64,000 nucleotides of DNA from Pinus tabuliformis (Eukaryota; Streptophyta; Pinopsida; Pinales; Pinaceae). The notes under the pieces were generated by a model. The model was given only the letters and a program-made list of their open reading frames with translations, had not been told where the DNA came from and searched no databases. The stretch's first letter is position 1; each line of letters starts with the position of its first letter. Shown here in pieces: positions 9,804 to 20,000 of this stretch. The position numbers and the translations under genes are program-made. The stretch covers positions 1,282,830,277 through 1,282,894,276 of the forward strand of contig CM062818.1 in the NCBI GenBank assembly GCA_031772625.1. The letters run 5' to 3'.

Positions 9804-11957
9804 CCACCCAAGTAACCATGCGAACCGGGGTAAACATGAGACGAGAGGCTACTACGATCATATTTGACCTCCTATGTGACCTTAAGGAAGTGGAATCGAT
9901 AGAAACATCACAAACAATCATCCAACATCATCAACAAAGCCCTCAAGAGACAAGTTAGCCAGTCCCTGGGTTCCATTGTTGTTCTAGATCTCTTAGGCCA
10001 TAATCACTCTCATGCTATGGGCAAGGGAGCAACCAACAACCCAAAGTCACTCTCACAGGTTTCCTTGCCAGTGACCAGAGACAAAAGTTTCCAGTTTTGT
10101 GCCAGTGACCCTGGGATTTAAGCCACTTTTTCAGGCCCAAAGCCTAGGCCACTGCCCATAATGAAGTCATAGCTTGAAATTAATAAAATTATAGGGAAAC
10201 AATGATGAAAAAGTAATAATTTTATCAAGACCTTAACCAGACCCCTACTAGCCATGATAAGCATTTCTTCAAACATATCATCAACATGTAACCTATAGGT
10301 GTAAATAATGGAATTAAGTGTAGGGATCTCATACTTATCTGAGAATCACCATAAACCATTGCTTCCTCATGTGATTTGTTGTCTTATTGTCTATTAGGTC
10401 ATAGACACGTTATCCATTCATATACAATTAAAAACATGCTGAGAGCCATACATAGCTCATGTCACAAAATATACATATAACCAACATAATAGGAACAAAA
10501 ATACCATAAACATATCAACCATCAAAATCCATATAGACATCAGTACATTTACACATGAAAATCAAGAGAATGAATTCCTCATTAATGAATTCAATTAGCC
10601 AACTAGAAATGGGACTACCACGTTCCACCTGACCATAGATTGGATGAGTCAAGTCTCTCTTCATCCAATCACCCCCATGCCATATTCCAAGCATGAATGT
10701 GGGTCTCAACCAAAAGAGCCAACTAGGGCATACTGAGGCTAAACCACCTCACCCTCATCAATAGAAACCAGGCTTTACCGTAATCCATCCTGGATCACTA
10801 GGCCAACACAATAAAAACATCATAACAGAATTTACCGTGATCTCCACCCAACCACTAGGCCAAATAAGCATTGATTCCACCGGATTTCTTCACCTACACT
10901 GTGAGGAATTTTCTTGCCTCCTAGTCTCTTAGGCTTTACCGCAATCCAAACCTGGATCACTAGGTCCTAAATTGAGACCCACTCTCTAGGATTTACCGCA
11001 TATCCCAACCCGGTATTACTATGCCCAACAGAGAGAAACCACCTCTTGGCTTTACCATATATCCTACCATTCACTGATAAGGATTCGTAGGCGCACCGAG
11101 GCAACACAATCCTGGATTTACCCCAAACCATAGTCTGGCTCAAGGGTCACTAGTCCAGTGGCTTTACTGTGATCCACAGTCCAATTCAGGGACCACTAGG
11201 CCATGTGCTCTATCATTAGGGGATCCACCTCACTCAACTTCGAATCCATCTGGAAATCTAGCTCAACCAAAACATGAGAACCCCATCACGCCATGGCTAT
11301 CCGGAAATGGCAAGTTTAGGTTGAAAAACACTATTACACCTGGAAAAACCCATGCCATGATAGAAAAGAACCACATGTAATGCCATGAATTCCAAATGTA
11401 GCAAGGAAAATACACATGCAAGTTGATACCTGCAATGAAGCCTAATGTAGCTGCTTGATCCTGCCTTTCCCTGCTTGATCTTTGCTTCCTCTTGCCTTCT
11501 TTTCATTTCTTGCTCCAATGCCAAAGTGCTCCAAGAAAAACTCTAAGCGTGCAAGAGTATGAGAGAGAGAGAATAATGACAGAGCTCCAAAGCTAAACTA
11601 ACCAAAGGTTGAACTGACAAAAGCCATGAACTGGTCCTCAGAAGCCTTTTTATCAACGGGGCCTCTATTTTCTTCATTTTCCATTATTTTCCTTCATTTT
11701 CCTCCTCACATGCAACATGTGACCTTTCACCTTACTTTTTTCCTAATTTCCATTATTTTCATAAATATGTGCCAAAAATGCCATTTTACCTTTCCAAAGC
11801 CTTAGACATTTCCTTTTCCAATTGCCTTAGCCATAAACAACCAAATGAACACCCCCTAGGATGTTCTGGCCAAGATTCAGCTTGGAATAAGTTTCCCATC
11901 GACTATGGTTATTGTTTTTAACTTTTATTACATGGAATTTTCACCAAGGCTGTTACA
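9804..11957 (-). repeat. 3' LTR of the Tekay-like element, main part
   Basis: Continues the 280-300 fragment after the nested element and its duplicated CACAT, and ends TGTTACA. It aligns with 60087-62229 at roughly 86-88% identity in the stretches I compared. There is no long ORF in it. Confidence 0.85.
10765..11215 (-). repeat. degenerate tandem motif inside the Tekay-like 3' LTR
   Basis: About seven diverged units of 40-60 bp share a core resembling GGCTTTACCGTGATCC followed by CACTAGGCC. The same array occurs in the other LTR at about 61063-61510. The role is unknown; such arrays often lie in the U3 part of LTRs. Confidence 0.6.
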
Positions 11958-11973
11958 AAACCCTTCCCCTTGG
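11958..11973 (-). promoter_or_regulatory. polypurine tract of the Tekay-like element
   Basis: On the minus strand a purine-rich run (CCAAGGGGAAGGGTTT) abuts the TG start of the 3' LTR, the expected position for second-strand priming. Confidence 0.65.
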
Positions 11974-12267
11974 GGGACACCGTCCCCTGTGTTCAATCAC
12001 ACATTTACCTCACCAACCTGTTGAAAGAAGACATATTTCTCATGAAGATTTATAACACATGTCGATGTAATATTTACAATGAAAGACCTTCTCAAGACAA
12101 GACATCATGACAACATGCCGCATAATGGAGCTTTATAACACAACTCATTACGGTATTTACAATGATCATCGTGCTTAGTGCCGATCCACATGATATCATA
12201 ACATCATGATAACATAACCACATGATAACATAGTAACATGAAAACGTAATCATAACAACCTGACATC
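11974..12267. other. remaining Tekay-like 3' untranslated region
   Basis: Non-coding, with short degenerate repeats. The string aatggagctttataacacaactcattacggtatttac here resembles ggggctttataacatagctcatggtggtatttac at about 28125-28160, so this short stretch is itself duplicated on either side of the Tat-like insertion. Confidence 0.45.
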
Positions 12268-12272
12268 CATAC
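12268..12272. repeat. target site duplication CATAC, left copy
   Basis: CATAC precedes TGTTAGCG and recurs directly after CACTAACA at 28111-28115. Confidence 0.85.
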
Positions 12273-13254
12273 TGTTAGCGCTTGAGATTTCACCTTAGGC
12301 TGAGAAAGGCAAACCTCAAGGCAACATCAAACCATTCAGCCCCGTAGCTAGCCCTACGGGGCAGGAGAAGGCTCTCTCTGGTCAATCTCGGTAGATTTTC
12401 AAATGGATGAGATGACCAATACGGTAACACTGATATTAGGCTAGTAAACTGATATAAAAAATTGATTTGGGGTTTTTGGTGGCAAATTGAGGAATTGCAA
12501 TTTAGGGTGCAGGGATTGGACACAACTTCTGCAGGGGGTTCCTTGGGGCGAGGTAGGAGACAATGTTGATGCCTTTAACTGAGGTGGATGGTCAGGAATG
12601 AAAGAGGAGGAGCTAAAGAGAGCAAACAATGTCTTTGAATTCTCTTTAGACAACAGAAAACATAGAAATTAAACAAACTTAAAAGCAGAGCATGGCAAGC
12701 ATGAATTCTTACTTTAACACTTCATTTGTTTAATATGCGGAAGTAAAGAAAGGAGATGAATCACATAAACACACTTACAAGTACATTAAGAGACACACCA
12801 TCAACACATGAGTCCACAAGAATCCCAAAGAGGACTGCAAAACCCTGGTCTTCCTTAGCAAAAAATTGCAGAGATACAAGTGAATAATACAATGATAGCT
12901 TCTCCCTCAAGAGTCCAACCATGAAAATGAGCAAGAAAGTACATAATATAGATGATCTAACCTCTTTCCCTGCCTCCATGGGTCGAGCTCACTATCCTAG
13001 GAGTTGTTTCAACCACTTCTAAACTAGACACTAGAAAATAGGCAGTCAAAACAACTTGCCTCTATAAACTTGGAAACCAGTTCATACATTCAATTTTTAC
13101 CCTTTACATGAATGAATCTTCTAGAAGTGTTAAACAAGAGTAAAAGTATCTAAAAAGTGTCACAATTACATCCAAGAGGACCATCATTAACCTCAAAAAG
13201 TCAAAAAGAGTCAAATCTGCGTTTTCTGGGCTGAACAAGTCAATTATGGCAAAA

Positions 13255-13660
13255 TCTGCTCAACGGGTCGTGCCCCCCTGCTCAACGGGTCGCGCCCCTT
13301 TGGAGCTCTATGTGAGGCACTTGCAGGTGGCCAAATTGAGCCAAAGTGGGCTTGTTGGAAAGGTCTGTGAGTCTACTTTCCAACCCAACTGGAATTTTTG
13401 AATTTGGAGGTCATTTGCCCTGTCAAAACTTAATTCTCCCAAGACTGGTTTCTGCAACTCAAAAAAGGGGCAGAAAGTCAAATTTTGCATGTATTTTGAC
13501 CTTTTGGAGGCCCAAAACTCCATAAAAACTCAAGTCCATCCACAGGCATATGTAACTTTGCATGAAAAATCCAGAAATGCTGAGTTTTTGCAAAAAGAAG
13601 TTGCCCTGATGAAGGGTCGCGCGGGGGGTGAGACCCGTTGAGGAGCCAAAACCTGTAAAT
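13255..13660 (-). repeat. dispersed GGGTCGCGC motifs, pol-distal group of the left LTR
   Basis: CAACGGGTCGTGCCCC and CAACGGGTCGCGCCCC lie next to each other near 13262-13302, and a partly inverted pair (GGGTCGCGCGG and GAGACCCGTTGAGG) near 13613-13645. The matching group in the right LTR is near 24497-24880. They stand out as GC-rich islands in AT-rich sequence. Confidence 0.55.
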
Positions 13661-13724
13661 TTCCAAAAATTGCCAAAATTACCCAAAATTTTCAGAATTT
13701 TTTGGGATTTGAGCTGTGGCTAGG

Positions 13725-15257
13725 CTAATGAGTGCCATGATCCTTGAGTGAAGCCTCAGCCAAGATACGGAGGGGATTTGGCTTCTTTCTCCATTTTTGA
13801 GCCTCGGTCAACCTCTTTTGAAACATCTTCATTTTGGCTTTGCATACATGCATCCTTGCCCAATAATGATTTTTCATATCCCTCAGCAGCTTTTTCTCTT
13901 GGTTGGCCTTAGCCAACAGCCTCTCTAAGTGTGCATTCACCTGGATGAGAATAGACTCTCGGTCAGCAGGCAATGGATCACCAGGTCTTCTTCGGTTCAA
14001 GACTCGGTCACTACGAATCCTCCATAACTCATCAAGTACTTTCTCCTCCTCCAGCTGTTTATTCTGCTGCTCCAGGTAAGTGATAGTCCATTGGGCACCC
14101 TCAAGTCTCCTCTGCAAAACATCATTTTCAGCCCTGAGATGCTGAATGATCTCCTTTGCCTCTCGGCTAGGAGAACTGGCCTCAAGATCAATCACCTCAG
14201 TGTCTGGAACTCCTGATGGACCCTCATGAATCATGGGCTGTTTGCCCCTCTGTGGTACCTGTGCTGGTGAAGAAAGCGAGGCCCCTTCCACCTGATGTGG
14301 AGATAACACTCGCTGTGCTGATGATGAAGGCGAGACCCCTTCCACCTGCTGTGGAGATAGTACTCGCCTGGCTGCTGCAAATAAGGCCCTCTGGCCTCTC
14401 TGATAAGTGAGCTGAGGTGAAGAACTAACATGTCGAGTGACCGGAATATCAGGCTGCTGAGATGGTCCTCCCTCCTCCTGAATGATCTCTGGATGTGGCT
14501 GGGGTGGTGCTGTGAAAAACTCACGGGAAATGAACTCCTCCCATGAGATGCCCTGCTGAGTCAACTGATGCAAGACTATGAGCTGAATCAAACCATAATG
14601 ACATAAGCTCCTGTACTGCTGGGCTGGGGTCTTCTTCTGCAACATGGGAACCATCCTCTGAATGTTATGAAAGAAGAAGACCGAGATGTTCATCATCCTC
14701 ACTCGGGTGAAATGCATCAAAAGGCGAATGTGATATGAGTACACCTGTGAAAATCTGCTCTCACAGGTAAAATAGTGCATAATAAGCCTCATGATGGGAG
14801 CATACTCGCTCTGGAGAAATTTGAATGGAAAAACACCCGCCAAATGTCTCATGAATGGTGGCCGGACATAGGGCTCAAAGTGAACAAAATCTAGCAACCT
14901 GCGCTTAGGCCACACCTCACCCACATTCAGTATCCCTGTAGCATGTGAGATCACCTCAGGTGTCAATGTAAAATCTACCCCTGCTAGGTTGACATGTCCA
15001 TCATGAAAATGTAAAACAAAGAGGCGAGCCAACTCTCTGTGATGTTGAATCCGAGAGATCCTCTCACAAAACTGATAACAAGACATGTACTGAAAACAAG
15101 TGACTGCCATAGGACAGGCTTGTAATTCTGCCAAAGAGGTGGGCTCCTCTCGCTTATGATGTCCACCCTTACCCCCTTTTTGAGGCCTCCTCTGTACCTC
15201 AACCTCTGTAGATGATGAATGGTCATCACTTTGCTCATAAGTTTCGGTTTCTGACAT
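13725..15257 (-). CDS. LTR-resident ORF of the Tat-like element, 510 codons, function unknown
   Basis: It runs in the element's sense direction, entirely inside the LTR; for this copy that is downstream of pol. The start codon has a favourable context (aaaccATGTC). Residues about 1-40 are charged. About 45-235 look globular (HHRELARLF, YSYHIRLLMHFT, YGLIQLIVLHQL). About 240-345 are rich in Pro, Ser and Gln and contain two similar units (RRVLSPQQVEGV, QRVLSPHQVEGA). About 355-510 are a Leu/Glu/Arg-rich coiled coil (HLRAENDVLQRRLEGAQ) with a basic end. The globular part resembles the ORF at 47802-48425 in the Athila-like element over about 190 residues. No membrane segment or signal peptide is visible, so an envelope role is not supported. 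I do not recognise a catalytic motif. Confidence 0.65.
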   Translation of the reverse strand: MSETETYEQSDDHSSSTEVEVQRRPQKGGKGGHHKREEPTSLAELQACPMAVTCFQYMSCYQFCERISRIQHHRELARLFVLHFHDGHVNLAGVDFTLTPEVISHATGILNVGEVWPKRRLLDFVHFEPYVRPPFMRHLAGVFPFKFLQSEYAPIMRLIMHYFTCESRFSQVYSYHIRLLMHFTRVRMMNISVFFFHNIQRMVPMLQKKTPAQQYRSLCHYGLIQLIVLHQLTQQGISWEEFISREFFTAPPQPHPEIIQEEGGPSQQPDIPVTRHVSSSPQLTYQRGQRALFAAARRVLSPQQVEGVSPSSSAQRVLSPHQVEGASLSSPAQVPQRGKQPMIHEGPSGVPDTEVIDLEASSPSREAKEIIQHLRAENDVLQRRLEGAQWTITYLEQQNKQLEEEKVLDELWRIRSDRVLNRRRPGDPLPADRESILIQVNAHLERLLAKANQEKKLLRDMKNHYWARMHVCKAKMKMFQKRLTEAQKWRKKPNPLRILAEASLKDHGTH

Positions 15258-16007
15258 GGTTTAGGAGCAAAGTGGACAAACTGAACTGCTGTCTCTGCCT
15301 GCAAAAAGTGCTGAACTCTATGCTGTTTCAAGGGGAAAAAGATATGAGGGAAATGTTAGGGGAGGGATCTTTTAACAAGGAATGGGAATATGTAAATATA
15401 ACAGGGAATTTTTAAGGGAAATTTTGCAAATCATTATGCATATAGGAACACATATTTGTAATTGGGAAATCATTTGCAAAGATTATTGCATATGGGAAAA
15501 ACATGTATGAAAGTGAACATGGGAATATGTATACATGTTTAATAGGGGAAAAAGGGAAACCATGCACAAAACATGCTGACATATTTACCAACATTTTTAT
15601 TTACACATGCATATGGTAGAGGGGGATTAGGGTTTTGAATTTTGTTTTTTGATGCTTTGGGAGAGGGGTAGGGTTTTCATTTTTAGTGACTAGGGATGGG
15701 GAAAGATTTGCATTACATTTACAAAATAATATGGGAAAAGAGATGAACATATAAGTGTGAGTGAAAGGGAAAGGAGGGAAACAAACCAAAGGGAAAAATA
15801 GCTTGAAACAACACAAACCCTAGCATAGTTTGCTCATTAACATTTGCAGCCATATAATGTCCTTTCACTTACATGATTTGAGGTTATAATACAAGCATGA
15901 GGGCTTACATTCATCACCAACCACAAAAATAATGTGTAAAGAGCCTACCTCGAACAAATTAGATGATTTGGAGGGAGATTGGGAAATTTCTTTGAAGTTT
16001 GCAGCAA

Positions 16008-16145
16008 GTCGGTTCAACGGGTCGCGCAGGCCGCCCAACGGGTCGCGCCCCTCCCAACGGGTCGTGCATGTTGTTTTTCTGAACTGCGGAAGAGCTTCTG
16101 ACGGGTCGCGCACGTCTCTCGATGGGTCGCGCCCCTCTCTGCTAC
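16008..16145 (-). repeat. cluster of five GGGTCGCGC units in the left LTR
   Basis: Five units with the core (A/C)ACGGGTCGCGC or ATGGGTCGCGC, separated by 7-40 bp. On the minus strand they lie about 100 bases downstream of a TATA box, so they probably fall in the transcript leader. Confidence 0.6.
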
Positions 16146-16245
16146 CCGAAATCACTGTGCCTTTGCTCCTTTCTCTCAATCACTCTTTCAAACCTCTCTT
16201 GCAAGCGTTGGAATGCACAATGAGAGTGAAAGGAGGGAATTTGAA

Positions 16246-16253
16246 CTTTTATA
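16246..16253 (-). promoter_or_regulatory. sense TATA box candidate of the Tat-like LTR
   Basis: TATAAAAG on the minus strand. It lies about 620 bp inside the LTR and about 1 kb upstream of the LTR ORF start. The right LTR has the same string at about 27484-27491. Confidence 0.5.
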
Positions 16254-16735
16254 AACTCCATTTGAAAAAATTTCATTCATAAACCCACTTTCTAAAGTTT
16301 ATCTTTGACACTTTTATAACACTGACTTTTGGTTTCCTTTATCCTAAATTTGACTCATTGAGTGCTTTGACTTGATTCTTTTTGCAGGTAGATCATCTGA
16401 GGGATCTTGGCAAGGAGACCAGGGTTGCATTTTGTCCGCTGAAGACTTTTGAAATTTCATCACTTATTTACAAAAACTGAGAAAATGACCTTGGCTTTAA
16501 AAACAGAGTTTTTAAATCCAAGGTGGAAGCTCACTGTACAAGATAAAAAATATCGAAGAAACATGTTTACAATCCTCCCTCTGGCTTGCTGAGCACTCAT
16601 GGATTTTCAGAGACATGACCTTGCAGAGATAAATGACCAAAACCCTAGACCTAGGACTTTGACCTCAAGACAAAACAAGACAATCTTGAAAAACTTAATG
16701 ACTGATATGACCTGATCCAGCAAAGCCAAGAGGGG

Positions 16736-16744
16736 TATAAATAG
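16736..16744 (+). promoter_or_regulatory. antisense TATA box candidate of the Tat-like LTR
   Basis: GGGGTATAAATAGACC has a textbook TATAAATAG on the plus strand, 130 bp from the LTR edge. Here it points into the internal region, antisense to gag-pol. The right LTR copy (27974-27982) points out of the element. Confidence 0.45.
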
Positions 16745-16872
16745 ACCAGCTCCTCCATCAGGGTTATGGCATGCCTAACGGGATGCAAAATTTGACACTG
16801 ATGAGACACCTACTAATGCAAATGCAAAGAGTTTTGATCGCTGATGGAGGGCTTTCAAGACCGACACTAACA

Positions 16873-17061
16873 TTGGCTCCAATGGGGATGGTAGCTCCTT
16901 GGAGGTACCAAGAACCTTAGACCTCTGGGAGAGCAGACCAGTGCTTTATTCATTGGGCAATGGAGTCAACTTATTCACATGTGACCAAATTTAAAACAAC
17001 TTTATTTGACTTGGACAATTGACTGAAATTCTAAACTAACTTTGACACTAACTCACTTACT
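16873..17061 (-). other. short region between pol and the 3' LTR of the Tat-like element
   Basis: Non-coding, 189 bp. The purine tract next to the LTR is not obvious; on the minus strand it reads ATTGGAGCCAA. Confidence 0.5.
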
Positions 17062-20000
17062 TTATGCAGAAAATGAATTGACATGAAACAACTTGTAAAA
17101 CTCACACCAACTAATCACCATTTTCAGAATTATAGCCTTCACCGCGGGCCCCAAACTTTTGAGCAGCCGACCATTCACCAACCCACCAAGACATTCATCA
17201 CCGTTCATTTCTTTGAGAAGAAAAGCATTTGGACCACGGTATGCTGCAATTTTGTAGGGACCTTTCCATAAGTTGTCAAATTTTCCATGCTTCCCTTTGT
17301 CTTCATTGCGGGCATCCCATCTCAACACAACATCATCAATCTGAAAATCATCTGCTTTGGCCTTTTTGTCATAGATCTTCTTGATGCGCTCTTGCAACTT
17401 CAAGGAATTTTGATGAACTTCTTCTCGTGTCTGCTGTAAATGAATCATTTGATTGATCCGTCGTTGCATAGCATCCTCCTCATCACCTATTTCTTGAAGA
17501 AACCTTGCGACCGGAACACTAAGTGAAGTTGGAAACACTGCATCAATCCCATAGACTATTTCAAATGGCGACATACCAATTGACTTCTTTTGACTTACCC
17601 GATCAGCCCATAATGCATTTACCAACTTTTTATGCCAGCTCTTCTTGTTGATTTCCAGCATTTTCTTGATGATGTTCACTAGAGATTTATTCGAAGATTC
17701 GGCCAGCCCATTACCTTGCGGATGATAGGCCGTCGAATGCCCCAAGCTGATGTTGTACTTATAACAAAAATCAACCATTTTCTTTGATTTAAACGCTGCT
17801 GCATTATCTGTAATCAACTTGTGTGGACAGCCAAAACGTGATAAGATATTATTCTCAAGGAAAGAAATAATTACCGAATCTGTAGCTTGCCGAGTTGGAA
17901 TGGCTTCAATCCACTTTGTGAAGTAATCTGTGGCGGTCAAGATCCATCGATGCTGCCCGGAAGATGCTGGGTGGATTTCGCCAATAAAATCCAAGCCCCA
18001 CTGCTGAAAAGGTGCACTGATTTCTATGGGTTTGAGAGGCAATGGCTGTACTTTTTGCTTTCCTTGAAAAATTTGACATTCATGACAGCTCTTTACTGCT
18101 TTATACACATCAGAAAATAAATAAGGCCAATAGAAACCAGCTCTCAAAATCTTATTAGCCGTGGTCTTCCAAAATAAGTGACCCCCACAGTCACCTTTAT
18201 GGAAATCATCTACTGTTGTCTTAGCTTCCTCTTCGACCAAACAGTTCAGCAAGATGCCACCGGGATCTTTCCAATAAAGTGCAGATTTCATGATACAAAA
18301 TTTGGCAGCCTTTAGCTTCAATGTTCTAGCTTTGTTTCTAGACATACCAGGGGGTGCAGACAGATTTTGAAGTACATAAACTATATCAGCATACCAAGGA
18401 GAGGACACAAAGATATTGGATACCTGTACAGCTGGATTCTCTTCATCTTCGTCGGATAAGGCAGCAATCAAGTTGATATCAAGGACGTGAAGATTTGTTT
18501 CAGCCATCAACTTAGCTAGACCTTGACCTCTAATCAACTTGGTAGGCTTAATTTCTACATCATACTCTAAGAGTGCAGCGATCCACTTACCCCTTCTTCC
18601 TTCCGGTTCCGTTTGCACTAAAACATCCTTAACAACTGCATTAGGAACATATGCTAAAATATGAGAATTCAATATGTAAACCCGGAAATCTTTTAAAGCT
18701 TTGATCAGCGCCAATGCTTGCTTCTCAATGATATTATAATTCAGCACTCCATCTCTTATGATGCGGCTGAAAAAAGTTATGGGCCTCTCAACTCCATCTC
18801 TCTTTTGCATCAATACGGCTGCCAATGTATGCTCAGAAGCGAATGAAAACAAAATGAAATCCTGTGTATAATCTGGGCTGATCAAAGTTGGGGCTGAAGA
18901 TAAGATTACCTTTATCAAATTAAAAGACTTCACCGCCTCTTTGGTCCATTTGAGCTCGCTGTCCTTCTTGAGCATATTTGTTATCTCTCTAAGATGTTCA
19001 GCAAGATTGGGAATGAAACGACGCAGAAAATTCAATTTACCATTGAAGGACTGAATTTCTTTCTTGCTACGTGGCTGCTCCAATTGCTGAATTGCTTCCA
19101 CTCGTGCAGGATCTATACGAATGCCATCTTTAGAAATGATATGGCCCAACAGCTTGCCTTCGCTCATAGCAAAAAGACTCTTCTTTGGATTCAATGAGAT
19201 GCCATATTTTCTGCACTTTTGAAACACCTTAGTCAAATGAAACAAATGCTCTTCATCTGATTTAGAAAACACGGTCAGATCATCAAGATAAACAACTAAA
19301 AAGACATCTTTCTCATTTGCAAAAGCCATGTCCATTTCCCGCTGAAATGTGGCACCCGCGTTCTTCAATCCAAACGACATCTTGGCATAATGAAATGTAC
19401 CCCATGGAGTAGTAAATGCTGTCTTGTCACGATCATCTTCGTGCACCAAAATCTGATTGTACCCGGAGTAACCATCAAGCAATGACATCCTAGATGCCCC
19501 CACTACCTGCTGCAATATGTGATCCATTTTGGGCAGCGGATAATTGTCCTTTAATGACACCTTGTTCAGATTTCTGAAGTCTATACATAAGCGAATCTCA
19601 CCGGTTTTCTTTCGCACGGGCACCAAGTTGGAAATCCAATCAGAAAATCGGATTGGCACTATAATTCCAGACTTATACAACCTGTTGACTTCCTTCTCAA
19701 TCAATGGCAGCAATTTAGGATTAATTCTTCTCAACTTTTGCCGGAAAGGCTTTTGATTTGGTTTTATGGGAATGGTATGCTGAATGATACTTGTGTCATA
19801 AGTTTTCAAATCTGAATAGTCCCATGCAAAAACATTAGAATACAAAGACAATAATCTGATATACTCACTCTTTACCTTAGGCGGCAATGCTTTTGAGAGC
19901 TTCACCATCTTCGGATTTTCAGCTGTCCCGAGATTCACATCTTCAACTCCTTCATCCGTTGGCCTCAAAGTTGGCTTGCGGGCCACATCATCTTGATCGA

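Larger units (their letters stand above)
12273..16872 (-). repeat. 3' LTR of the Tat-like element (4600 bp)
   Basis: Starts TGTTAGCGCTTGAG and ends GACACTAACA on the plus strand. It aligns end to end with 23497-28110. It carries the intact 510-codon ORF, two areas of GGGTCGCGC-type motifs, and TATA boxes in both orientations. Confidence 0.9.

Noticed and set aside
13725-15257. Calling the LTR ORF a captured host gene or an envelope gene
   Set aside because: It has no intron remnant, no host homology that I can recall, and no signal peptide or membrane segment. A homologue sits in another Gypsy element, so an element-borne gene is the simpler reading.
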